Assembly (NCBI RefSeq): GCF_964340395.1
Contig: NC_135551.1
Location: forward strand, 19,566,003-19,601,002
Direction of reading: 5' to 3'
From: Glandiceps talaboti
Taxonomy: Eukaryota; Hemichordata; Enteropneusta; Spengelidae
DNA length: 35,000 nucleotides
In this document: positions 10,398 to 24,761 of the stretch, piece by piece
How positions within the stretch are numbered: the stretch's first letter is position 1
Layout of the letters: each line of letters begins with the position of its first letter
The notes under the pieces: model-generated
Seen by the model: the letters and a program-made list of their open reading frames with translations, nothing else
Told to the model about the DNA's origin: nothing
Database searches by the model: none
Position numbers and translations under genes: made by a program

Positions 10398-10700
10398 TTC
10401 TAGTCTACATGTTTGAGTTGACTTTATTTGCACCAATGAACTGAGATATGACGTTCCGTCAAACACACGACTGGGGATATATTTACGTAAATCCGGAGGT
10501 AGTCTCGGGATGACATGCCATTCGCCATGAAAATCAAAATTGATTTGATACGTTGTAGTTTTTTTGCCAATTTTGATTTCAATTGAATTTTCACTGAACC
10601 ATTTCAGCCATTCTGTGATGATACGATACATTGTAGCTTGCCTACCTGGGATACAGACAAGGTCAAGTCTGTCCCAGGAATCACCAGCTCTAGTTCGTGT
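10398..10700 (-). CDS. Open frame of 101 codons, possible exon or gene fragment, not recognised
   Basis: On the minus strand this frame runs from just after a TAA (10701-10703) to a TAG (10395-10397), with an internal ATG at 10629-10631. The translation looks more protein-like than other frames here: it has DSWDRLDLVCIPGRQ, then TEWLKWFSENSIEIKIG, then a segment with FDFHGEWHVIPRLPPDLRK and RVFDGTSYLSSL. It has several tryptophans and prolines, mixed charge and no low-complexity sequence. I do not recognise the family. No convincing splice acceptor follows the upstream stop. It lies immediately right of the decayed minisatellite. An eroded exon, a retro-copied fragment or a chance frame are all possible; frames of this length are expected a few times by chance in DNA of this composition. 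Confidence 0.22.
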
Positions 10701-12453
10701 TTACTGCAATCCAAGACTGTGTTTAAGAGAAGAAATTAAACTAAAGTAAAAAACAAACAAGTTTTATCATTTATGCGACCATGGGTTATATAACATATTA
10801 ATGGGATTACCATTTGACATATTTTACCAATGATTACAGAAGATAACAGATAATGGCAGCAGTGAGAATATGACGAAACGTTTAGCCATATATACGCAGA
10901 GCTAGAGGCACATTAGCAATGCGTTGTATATCCTACTAATACCACGCCTCCATTTGTGTGATGACTTGATGATATTCATTATCCGACTGCATCTCCATCT
11001 ATTATTATCAACTATACATCAGCATTCACATTCAATCCAGGTCACATAGATCAATTGTCAGGGGCAACGTAGTATTAATATACATGTCCAACTCGACGAG
11101 GAATGCAAAGGTTTAGAATAGTAATTGATGGCTAGATAGAAACAATGCGACTCTGATAGGTTTACTATTCTGTGAATTGCAGATAATGTAAAAAGCAATT
11201 ACATGTAGGCCACACAATTTTTCTTTGCGTCTTCCCTACCGATTTTTTTATTACAATAGTATATACAGTCTACAGAGATGACTAACACAAATAAATGGAA
11301 AATAAACCTTTTTTTTATATCGATGTGAATGCTATTATTTCCACCTGGTATTTGACAAACGGTCATATATGGTTGCATTGAATATGCAATATTATTGTGT
11401 ATTTTTTAGGATATTAAATAATACAATTACATTGTACATCATTACAATAAAAAAGTAATTGGAGATATAAATAAAACTGTGTTGACTATACGTTGTTTCT
11501 TCGCCAATTTCGTAGTCGACATAAGCTAATTAGACAACACTTCACGTAGATAAACGCAAGGTCAAGAGAAGCGTCAATCAACAGGTGTCTCTGTGCTGCC
11601 AATGGTGAGTGACACGTCCTTGGGCATGGTGCATATTCGATAAAATGATATCTTTATTGGTCATTCATTCAGTTTTGAAATTGAATGTTGTCCTGACGAA
11701 AACGATAGCTCGCCAAAACTGTACAAACCTATGAAGTGACGTTTACCCCGCGCCGGCCCCATCAGTTATTAAATTATGGTATTCAAAGATTTTTATTTAT
11801 TTATTTTATTGCCGGCATTGCATCCATAATATAGTTTTTTCGTGTATTGAGATAAAAATACATGACATGCATTACAGATTGCCAAAATGAAGATAGAAGT
11901 CAAAAGAAAACACAAAAAGCTAGAACATACTGTTCAACAATAAAAAGTAACAAATGGTCTCCATTTTAACATTTACCTGGTATAGGTCTGCGCCACAGAT
12001 AAATATATGTAATATTTCTATGATATCCGTGACTGAGTATACAAAAGCATATAGTTTGTTTGAGTTGTGTGTATGTTTTGTGTAGGTGGGTATATTCGCC
12101 TCTCATCTCTAGCTCTTTTCAATTCGTTGTTTCGAGTTGGACGAAAACTATACAATGGCATCACTGTTGATATAACCTTGTGGACTCGAGCTGATTCTGA
12201 AAGTTCTGTTTGATACCCAATGCTAAAGCAGTATGCATATTTAATATAAACAAGCTGCTATTTCCGGTGGTAATACCCAACAGCTGGTACTTGGAGGATA
12301 TGTATAAAAACAGCACATCGTGTATATAAAAAAAGTATATTGTGCTCATCGATCGGCATGGCACATAACATAAGTTATTTTTAAAACATAAATTACTTAC
12401 TCCCTGAACTGTATTGTACTCATTTTTTCTAGTTCCGATAAAATCAATACAGT
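10701..12453. other. Non-coding stretch
   Basis: AT-rich with no tandem array and no recognised gene. A short ATTT-rich run lies near 11793-11811. The minus-strand frame 12161-12364 has no recognisable domain. Confidence 0.5.
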
Positions 12454-12620
12454 TTTAGGCCAAATAACAAACATAGTGTGTTTCTGATAACCCGATGGAC
12501 CTTAGTTTAAGCCACCGACATTTTCACATGCAAAAGGGTAAATTGTGACAATTTACCCTGTAGATTTTCTTGCCAAAGTACCTTTGGTTAATACTTTATT
12601 TAAATTTTACACTCCAGAGA
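12454..12620. repeat. Dispersed repeat, copy 1
   Basis: Aligns with 13031-13209 in the same orientation. Shared landmarks, in order, are TTTAGGCCAA, GTGTTTC, CGA..GACC.TAGTTTA, CAAAGT...TTTGGT and CCAGAGA. Copy 1 contains a near-perfect 23-bp palindrome at 12536-12558 (GGGTAAATTGT, one base, ACAATTTACCC). The class is unknown; no transposase or tRNA-like boxes were seen. Confidence 0.55.
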
Positions 12621-13030
12621 GAAAAAAATGTCTTTGTCGATGTCAGCCTAACAGCACTGTTTGTATATTACTGTGTATGTGTACTTTTGAATCACATGGT
12701 TGTCTTCATTTATTTGTGTTACACCTCATCAACTGTTATGGAAGTATTGTGACCAACAAGTATCTTGTCTTTGGGTCGAAATAATTAAAAGAATAAAATG
12801 TAAAATAAAATAAAATAAAATTCTGACCTACCTACCCTATTTTCTGTAGTCATGGTATCGGAAACAAACATTTTTTTAATATTATTTTTGCCTTGTAAAG
12901 AGGTATTATCTTTCAAAAGGAACGGATGTGTTGAGAACTATTTACCTTGTATTCATTTATTTTTGTAATTCATACTCCACATGTGACTACATTATCTTTA
13001 GAGAGCGGCCATATGGATGACAAATGGGTA
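12621..13030. other. Spacer between dispersed repeat copies
   Basis: Holds a short AAAAT-type run at about 12791-12820. A weakly similar third segment (TTTACCTTGTATTCATT, later AATTCATACTCCA, about 12940-12980) may be another eroded copy of the flanking repeat. No gene recognised; the overlapping frames at 12545-12784 look random. Confidence 0.35.
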
Positions 13031-13209
13031 TTTAGGCCAAGTGAAAAAATGGCGTGTTTCCGGTATTAAACTCGACAGACCCTAGTTTAGCCCTAAACAT
13101 CTGCTTACGTTCATAAAGCTAAAGTAGGGAGAATTTACTTCTATCTATTTCCGTGTAAAAATTCGCACAAAGTTATTTTGGTCATTTAAAAAAAAAAAAG
13201 TTCCAGAGA
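13031..13209. repeat. Dispersed repeat, copy 2
   Basis: Direct-orientation relative of 12454-12620, offset by about 577 bp. It contains a run of twelve A at 13188-13199 where copy 1 has an AT-rich segment, so the length difference is largely there. Confidence 0.55.
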
Positions 13210-14039
13210 CACCCGGTATTTTCACACTGTAAGTTAAACTTATACATTACAGTCTGCCTTATTGTGTTCGCCTACTGCATATATAATTGTCTCTACATTT
13301 ACTTCTTGTAAGCTTACATATCTTCAAAGTAATCAATCGTTACCCTTGTTTATGAATGTACGTTGATGGAAGAGAAACAGACCAAAAGTTCAGACCTGTG
13401 TATACTTGCAACGACGAATGTGTATGCACAGTGTCTCTGTCATAGAGGGATGTGATGTACGTGTATGGTTTTCAAATGTGTTATTAAAAGTCTCGCTACT
13501 TACAATGTGTCTGTACTACCGTACAGAAAAGACAAATCTGCCTTTGACAGGTGCTCATAACCAGTTCCAGGGATAACAAAACATCTTGATCTGACGCCAA
13601 CTCATTTTTTAATCAGTAAACGAATTTGTTTTGAAATGAAGAGTTTAACTTGAACGGTGCTACTAAGAAAATGTTCGAGTACAAGTTAGCGTTTATCACC
13701 GACAGTCGGCCTTGAACGGTGTTACAAAATTCTCTATTGTTCAAAGACACTTCGATGCTTAAAACCTCGACATTTAACTACAGAGGTGTTAATTCCATTC
13801 CCTTATAACTTTTCAATCATGTTGTGTAAGTGTGTTAAAATGCACCTGTACGCCAGTTAATTGATTCATCAACCCTGGAGTATTACTCAGGTGTCTAAAG
13901 GTGATCGCTGTCACACGAATCTAGGACAATCTATGAAATCTCAGTAAGAAAATAATCTATTGAGGACCAATGTCAGACGAACATGTTCACGAAAGTTACC
14001 ACACAAACATAATCTCGGTGTATATGGTCATAGTGACAT

Positions 14040-14040
<1 letters not shown>
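13210..14040. other. Non-coding stretch
   Basis: No gene recognised. A small hairpin (TCTGTAC/GTACAGA) is at about 13509-13526. A short direct repeat TTGAACGGTG occurs near 13650 and 13712. Confidence 0.45.

Positions 14041-14116
<76 letters not shown>
14041..14116. repeat. (CA)38 microsatellite
   Basis: Uninterrupted CA dinucleotides followed by ATGCATGCATACACACATACAC. Confidence 0.98.
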
Positions 14117-14118
<2 letters not shown>

Positions 14119-14229
14119 CATGCATACACACATACACCATGTATAATGTATAACACCGTAATTTATATGGTATGGTATGGTATATAACACTTTATATATA
14201 ATCAGATTTAGATATATAGATAAGTTATA

Positions 14230-14231
<2 letters not shown>

Positions 14232-14274
<43 letters not shown>
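14232..14274. repeat. (TA)n microsatellite
   Basis: About 21 TA units, preceded by a short TATGG pentamer run at 14167-14181. Confidence 0.97.
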
Positions 14275-14277
<3 letters not shown>

Positions 14278-14826
14278 TACAGCATGTCCTAGAGTATACA
14301 ACAATGCTGTAAGACCTCTTAGAATACACTCACAGGCACATCATAGCTTTCAACTCACACATACAACCTGTTTTTGAGGCCGACTGCTGTCATCTAAACA
14401 TAAACTTATTAAGTAGAAATGTCTCACGAATCTAACCTTCCTGAGAAGATTCGTATTGAAGTTTTATCCTGTGTAGTGTTGATAAATGATATCAATAAAA
14501 AATATCAATAATGTTCGCTTCGTGACTTCTGTGGTGCCAATCATAACCACCTAGATGTACTACTTCACTCCCACTCTCCGACAGTTAAACGGTCCCAGGA
14601 GGTGTTGTTATATCTAACGTCATCACTTGTTTTTCAGCCACTCTCGCAATCGATACATATATACGTTATGGTTAATGCAATTTCATCAAATCTTAGATAG
14701 AAGACTCATAATCCATAACTCCAGACTTGCTAGCTCAGGTCTCCGGGTTACTTCATCTTTTTTAGTTGAATAAAATATTTTCTTTTTATTAATAAGAACT
14801 GTGTTCTTTTTTGTGAAATGCTAACC

Positions 14827-14880
14827 TGAGTGAGTGAGTGAGTGAGTGAGTGAGTGAGTGAGTGAGTGAGTGATTGATTG
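14827..14880. repeat. (TGAG)n microsatellite
   Basis: About eleven TGAG units, ending in TGATTGATTG. Confidence 0.97.
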
Positions 14881-15095
14881 CGAAACAATCAGGTGAACGC
14901 GCGCGTAGAGCCCAGGGAGACTACTAGTAAGCTTAATTGGGGGTGGGGGGTGGAATGAGGATATTTTCCTTTACAAAAGTAAAAATTGTGATTAACAAAC
15001 ACAAAATATTTGAAGGATATGACGAAAGAAATCTCTCAAAGGATTGTGCACGTCTACTACAACTCGAACTAGTGACATGAACAGCTGAAATAAAA

Positions 15096-15128
15096 GGGCT
15101 GGGGTGGGGATGGAGGTGTGGGTGGGGG
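15096..15128 (+). other. G-quadruplex-prone tract
   Basis: Five runs of three to five G within 33 bases (GGG, GGGG, GGGG, GGG, GGGGG). One loop is about ten bases, so it fits a relaxed rather than strict G4 rule. Confidence 0.6.
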
Positions 15129-15453
15129 TATCAAAATCCTCACTGCAAGAGCAGTGGTTTGCGAGATCGATTGATAGAAATTTTTCATTATGTAATCTGT
15201 CATGCTATTGTTCAGGAGAGTTTAATTGTTGGATATCTTGTGCATCCTTGACTTAAAAGACGGATCCTTATCGTCGTGAGCATGTACGTATTCTTTTCGC
15301 AACAATGTTGTGTTATAAAGTCTTGTCAATGAATGTTAGACGACGCTCCGAAAAAACGAAATCAATTTTGTATGGTGTTAATTATTTGAAATTCGAACGC
15401 TTCTACTCGCATCTTGAGAGCAGCACCAAACATTTGTAGTATATTAAGGAGCT

Positions 15454-16600
<1,147 letters not shown>

Positions 16601-16671
16601 TACATACATACATACATACATACATACATACATACATACATACATACATACACACATACACATATATATAT
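16601..16671. repeat. (TACA)n microsatellite
   Basis: About twelve TACA units passing into CACACATACACATATATATA. Same motif as the larger arrays at 19571, 20706 and 25633. Confidence 0.97.
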
Positions 16672-19499
<2,828 letters not shown>

Positions 19500-19532
19500 C
19501 AGACAGAGGGAGACAAACAGACAAACAAGCAA

Positions 19533-19571
<39 letters not shown>

Positions 19572-19790
19572 TACATACATACATACAGACAGACATACAT
19601 ACATACATACACACATACATACATACATACATACATACATACATACATACATACATGCATCCATGCAGACAGACAGAGTGACAGAGACAGAGACTGAGAG
19701 ACATACATACATACATACATACATACATACATACATACATACATACATACATACATGCATGCATATATACATACACATACACACACACAT
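19500..19790. repeat. Compound CAGA/CATA array
   Basis: Continues directly from the polypurine tract: AAAC and CAGA units to about 19570, CATA with CAGA interruptions to 19660, a CAGA/GAGA patch at 19665-19700, then CATA to about 19760 and a CA/TA tail. Confidence 0.97.
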
Positions 19791-20705
19791 ACACAAATTA
19801 TGGTACACGTTCTTTATACCACTTGCTAGTAACTTTGAAAAGATTTGCACAATGTAACAGTGGATATTGTCGTACACTTAAAATGTGAAATTCAAATCTG
19901 TAATTTCGTTGTACCTGGTATATATTTATTTATATTTGAGTTCGACATCCATACGAATAGCGCCTCAGTAGTGCCCAGCGGGTAACGCTAACAAATCATC
20001 AACCATAAACAACCGCCACAAATAAAAAGACAAGAGTTTTCACTTTTACGCACAGCGTCCCTTTTTCTTTTCGAAAGTGCAAGTGAGCCGAAGCACCTTT
20101 TTACATATCACGTGACTATATGCATACCAACTAATATCGTGCATTCAACAACCAATCATGCATGTAATATATCACTAAACCAATTGTAGGATAGTAGAAA
20201 GAAGTAGACTACTGAAAGAAGACAAGACAATGGGAACCAAACAATAAGTATTGTGCAGGGTTACAAAAAACATAAATTGGCCTTTACACTTTCCAGAGAT
20301 AAAAGAATATTTAACATCTGATCAATCAGGAGATATTAACATTACTGAAAGAAAGCAAAATACGAAATGTTTTGACTACTAAGTTACATTTATTTATCCT
20401 TGTATAATTTTGTCAGTAATACACCTTGACATTTTGACCAACTCTGTCTTTACGAACGAACAGATGTTCGTATTTTAATCACTTTGTGATGTGCTATCGT
20501 TCATGACCTACCCACACATGTGAAGTTCATTCAACTGTACGTTTTCAAAATCAATCACGTAGGAGGACGCCTCTGCAATGGCAAAGTTACGGACTCTATT
20601 TTTCTACGCAAACAAATATCCTGTGGGTGAGAATTTCTTAGGTAACAGCTTTTCAAAACTTGACCGAAGATAATAATCACCTTTATATTTAGAGCAATTT
20701 TTGAA
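19791..20705. other. Non-coding stretch
   Basis: No gene, tandem repeat or clear mobile element recognised. Confidence 0.5.
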
Positions 20706-20865
20706 ACATACATACATACATACATACATACATACATACATACATACATACATGCATGCATGCATGCATGCATGCATGCATGCATACATACATACATACA
20801 TACATACATACATACATACATACATACATACATACGTGGCATACATACATACATACATACATACA

Positions 20866-20894
<29 letters not shown>
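20706..20894. repeat. (CATA)n array with a (CATG)n core
   Basis: CATA units enclose a block of about eight CATG units (20751-20784), which are self-complementary and contain repeated GCATGC palindromes. A single GTGGC interruption is at about 20836-20840. Confidence 0.97.
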
Positions 20895-20896
<2 letters not shown>

Positions 20897-21528
20897 CTTC
20901 CTATTGACTGTGTCTGAATGACTGTACAGAGAGACATCCGAGAGCAAACTGACGATGTTCGGCGTAGTTGTGAAGGATCAGGAATTTTAGAACCTTTGGA
21001 AACGTGGTTAAAGAGGCAATTATAACACGGAAAATGAAAAAAAATAATGAAAGGAATGGATAACAGTTTTTTCTATTATTACGATGAAATTTTGTACAAA
21101 GATCAAAGTTTTGGTAATGTCAAATATCAATAGATCGATTTTAGTATTTAGTCAATATTTCTTGAGATTAAATCGATATTTATTATATCGAAGCTAAGGG
21201 ACTGATAGCTATTCGACAGAATGTAGACTATGACATGTTCCGCTGGTCCTGCTTGATAAAGCTCTTCCGTTATCAAGCCGAAGGCAACACAGATTATAGT
21301 CAATTAGGACATAGTCAATTATACAAACGTAATTTTGGCAATACAATAGACCTGTGTACGGTATTTTTTCAGAAAACATCCAGCAATCTAAAGAGCTTTA
21401 ACTTGACTGAAGCTATGCAATGTTAATAAAGCCATTTTTTCAAATTTCAGGTTACGTGCAGTTCTACTCGTGTGAACGTTTTGTAATTGAAATTCTTGCT
21501 ACTTCCATTTCCTGCTACATTGTATTTG

Positions 21529-21588
21529 TGACGTCATCAGCTGCTTATCAAATTTTAATGTGCATCTTTTCATAGGTTCGTGACGTCA
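21529..21588. promoter_or_regulatory. Pair of TGACGTCA (CRE) palindromes
   Basis: Perfect 8-mers at 21529-21536 and 21581-21588, 52 bp apart start to start. They match the CREB/ATF consensus. Function is inferred only. Confidence 0.3.
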
Positions 21589-22048
21589 AGGAACGCATGC
21601 TCATTGAAAAGCCATCGGTTGAATTCCACGATATATGCCAGATTTGAATTGGAACAAACTGGTAGGAACATGAAGTAAATCGTCATTTACCGGCTTACTT
21701 CAAATGACCTAATTATTACTGTTATTTTGCCGGCCAGTTTATTTTAAAATATCAGTCCCGTAAAATAAGCAATTTGTCGACCATATATCAAATTTTCCCT
21801 ATAGCTATAAAAGTTGAAAAAATGTATTTCGTTTTTGATCATGCTCGCATTAAATATGAAAACATAACCTTAACCAAGTCAAGAAAATAACACAGTAGAG
21901 AAATGTGTACAAATGCATTCCCAAGAGTCACTCTCTGACATTAAGTTGTTATATACATAATTGAATGTTATGTAGGTCACCCGTAAAGAAGTTGTGTTTA
22001 CGCCATCAAAATCAATAATGCAGCAAGATTGCTTTTTCTGATTATCCA

Positions 22049-22061
22049 AGGTCAAAGGTTA
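22049..22061 (+). promoter_or_regulatory. DR1-like nuclear receptor motif
   Basis: AGGTCA, one base, AGGTTA: a direct repeat with one-base spacing, one mismatch from the RXR/HNF4/PPAR-type DR1 consensus. Motif match only. Confidence 0.22.
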
Positions 22062-22109
22062 AATTATATAACCTTTAATACGCTTGTAGGGAAACAGTTG
22101 TACACTAGT

Positions 22110-22441
22110 GGTGGTGTGATATGATATGATTTGGTATGGTTTGATATATATGATATAATGTAATGTAATGTAATGTAATGTAACGTAACGTAACATAATA
22201 TATACTATAATATAATATAATATAATGTAATGTAATAAAATGTAATTTAACGTAATGTAACGTTATGTAACGTAACGTAATGCAGTGTAATGTAATGTAA
22301 CGTAACGTAACGTTATATAATGTAATATAATATAATATAATATAATATAATGTTGTTTTGTGTTGTGTTATGTTGTGTTGTGTTGTGTTATATTATATTA
22401 TATTATATTATATTATATTATATTATATTATATTATATTAT
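22110..22441. repeat. Pentanucleotide repeat region with terminal hairpin potential
   Basis: A mainly five-base period persists while the unit changes: TGATA/TGGTT, TAATG, TAACG, TAATA, TAATG/TAACG again, TAATA, TGTTG, then TTATA. The TAATA block at 22324-22350 and the TATTA block at 22388-22441 are reverse complements and could pair around a TGTTG-rich loop. Confidence 0.92.
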
Positions 22442-23470
22442 ACATCTATACTGCACACCTGTTGCATAAGTACAATGACTTCTATACTATACACCTGGTA
22501 CATATATACAACGACTTCTATACAGAGACAGTGTACATCAGGTGCATATTAGGTCAGAATTCAAAGTACCTTCAGCAGCTAATAGCAAGAGATCATTCGA
22601 CTGATCATCAGAACGAATGGCCGTTTGGTCTATTTCTCAAAAGGCAAAGCATTTGTTGAAAGAATAGCAATGAGATACAACTCCAAAGAATTTCATTTCA
22701 TAGCTAAATTACGTCACCTATGATGCAAATTATTTTATAACGTCAAATTGTTTCATTTTCAGTTACTGTAGTTAAAATTAAATACTTCATTATCAGCACG
22801 GTGAAATAAAGAATTATAAAAAGATTTCCTGCAAATCTGTCGTTTTCCTCTCTGTGGAAATAGGGAGCCATTTTCGACGCATGATTTATGTTAACATCAT
22901 AATTTTATAGAGTTCCTATCTATATCTGTCAGCGTTGAATGCAACATTTCTAGAGCTAATAAATGAACTCCCCATGATTCATCTATCAAGGTCTCCCCTA
23001 CTATAAATCTTAGTTTTGACGATATTTAACCTAGTTACATCAATTTACGGCTGTTTTCGCACGATTACATGTAAGCTTGCATCAGCTTATATTTTGATAT
23101 ACGATTGTGGATTATAAGCCATTTAATATCCTGTCATAACGTTTTCTAATCTCACTATGTAAAAGTTCAAGTTGTTTTTACTTTTCGTTTTTGTTAGCAC
23201 GATTACTTTGCCAGTTGGAAAACACACAAATTAGGTAGAAACTGTTCAATCGCAGAATAGTCTACCTGTTCGCTAACGTTGTCACTGGCGCTATACATAA
23301 ATTAATGATTAGTGTATACGCAATAACACAGATTCGTCAATTTTGAGATTTCCTTTTTGTCGGTAAATAGTTGAATTATGTATTCTAAAAAGTCAATTTT
23401 ACGTTGAGAAGAAAGGGTTGTATTAGCATTTCTTTCCAAAATTTAGCAATTCGAAATTTGTATTCATTCT
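22442..23470. other. Non-coding stretch
   Basis: No gene, array or mobile element recognised beyond the pentanucleotide region. Confidence 0.5.
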
Positions 23471-23525
23471 GGAGACCCCGTAGCTGAACGGCAGCTTCAG
23501 TACAGAACGAATAACAGGTTCAAAG
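23471..23525 (+). mobile_element. Possible tRNA-derived SINE head (remnant)
   Basis: TAGCTGAACGG (23481-23491) matches the RNA polymerase III A box TRGCNNAGYGG at all but one position. GGTTCAA (23518-23524), 37 bases further on, matches the first seven bases of the B box GGTTCRANNCC; the rest has diverged. It opens with GGAGACC, but no pairing GGTCTCC follows, so it is not a working tRNA. The (AAAT)n run starting about 60 bp downstream could be the microsatellite tail typical of SINEs. Confidence 0.3.
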
Positions 23526-23585
23526 AATAATAATCGCTTGTCAAATATTACTAATTTGTTTGATGCGGATAGAGCTTGGAAATAC

Positions 23586-23586
23586 A

Positions 23587-23657
<71 letters not shown>

Positions 23658-23668
23658 GTAAATAAATG
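23586..23668. repeat. (AAAT)n microsatellite
   Basis: About 20 TAAA units, with small interruptions near the right end. Confidence 0.97.
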
Positions 23669-24084
23669 AATATGTAATATTCAGCAACTGAAAAGCAGTA
23701 ATAATTGAAAAATAAGGACACAATAAGAATTTCCTTTCCAGTAATAGTGACTAGTATGTAGGGCTTTGAAATAATAATGTGATACGACTGGATAGTAACG
23801 AAGTGATGTATTAGTATAAATTGCAATATTAATGGAGGCGTGAAGCATCTCCACCAGCTAATGATTGTGCTATGTCTCAACGGTACAAGTGTTAATAGGG
23901 TGCCATGCGTCAAACCCAACAAGTGTGCTCATCTCAATTTAGAAGAAATACCCAATGGATGGTTTCTGAAATTGAAGGAGTGATACCTGTTGACCTTTGT
24001 GTGATTTGCAAGGGCATATACTTTTTTGTTAAATATACTTGGGAATTCAATTATATTGGTTATACTTTGCGTAGGTCTTTGCGT

Positions 24085-24124
<40 letters not shown>

Positions 24125-24396
24125 ATGTATAAAGCTTTGGATGTTTGTATGAGATGGAGTGCAGTACGAACGCGATTTATAGAATGTTTTCAACCCAAAT
24201 ACCACGTGCATTCAAGCGAGAGAATAACTTTACCCGCATTTTTCACAATCCTCTGAAGATGAAAAATGCGAAGAGCTGTACATTGGAAAATCACATTCTG
24301 ATTCAAATAACAAATCTAGATTTTTCACACGGTGTAATTTCCCAAATGCCACTAATTTTTTGTCTACATTTTGACTATCAGCAATCTTTTGTGTTA
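23669..24396. other. Non-coding stretch
   Basis: No recognised gene. The frames at 23905-24132, 24026-24256 and 24145-24417 are random-looking, and the first two run through poly-T. Confidence 0.45.
24065..24120. repeat. 12-bp tandem duplication abutting a T33 run
   Basis: CTTTGCGTAGGT occurs twice back to back (24065-24076 and 24077-24088). The second copy passes directly into 33 consecutive T. Read on the minus strand this is a long poly-A, as at the end of a retroposed copy, but no retroposon body is recognised. Confidence 0.85.
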
Positions 24397-24759
24397 CAGT
24401 CCGTTGCGGGTTATTAGTGTTCACTGGCTCTGTTTCATAAACCCACAGAAACCAATCAGAAACTCCACATTCTACACTTTAAGATAGCAAGCTGGATATT
24501 ACTTGCTACATTTTGCCTAAAATAAAATAAACCATTTCAACATACTTCTACAAGACCTAGACACGCAGGCGCCAATGTGTTAATGTCTGCATCTGATGTC
24601 TGTATGGTGTCACATCAGTTTATTTCATTTAGACAAAACGTAGCAAGTAACTGTATTCATTCAATCTTGCTATCTTAAACTGTAGCATGTGCGGTTTCTT
24701 ACTGGTTTCTGCGTGATTGTAGCCAACAGAACCAGTGAACACTAACTTGAAACGGGCTG
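24397..24759. mobile_element. MITE-like element with long terminal inverted repeats and TA flanks
   Basis: The ends CAGTCCGTT and (reverse complement of the right end) CAGCCCGTT are each flanked by TA (24395-24396 and 24760-24761). The arms, about 135 bp each, pair well inward: TTAGTGTTCACTGG with CCAGTGAACACTAA, then CAGAAACCA, TTTAAGATAGCAAG, TTACTTGCTAC and AAATAAAC with their complements. The short middle contains the palindrome GGCGCC (about 24570). There is no transposase frame. TA target duplication and CAG-type ends fit a non-autonomous Tc1/mariner/pogo-type DNA transposon; this classification is inferred. Confidence 0.75.
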
Positions 24760-24761
24760 TA

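Larger units (their letters stand above)
20895..22109. other. Non-coding stretch with regulatory-like motifs
   Basis: No coding region recognised; the 63-codon frame at 21235-21426 has no domain. It holds a pair of perfect CRE palindromes and a DR1-like site, listed separately. Confidence 0.45.
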
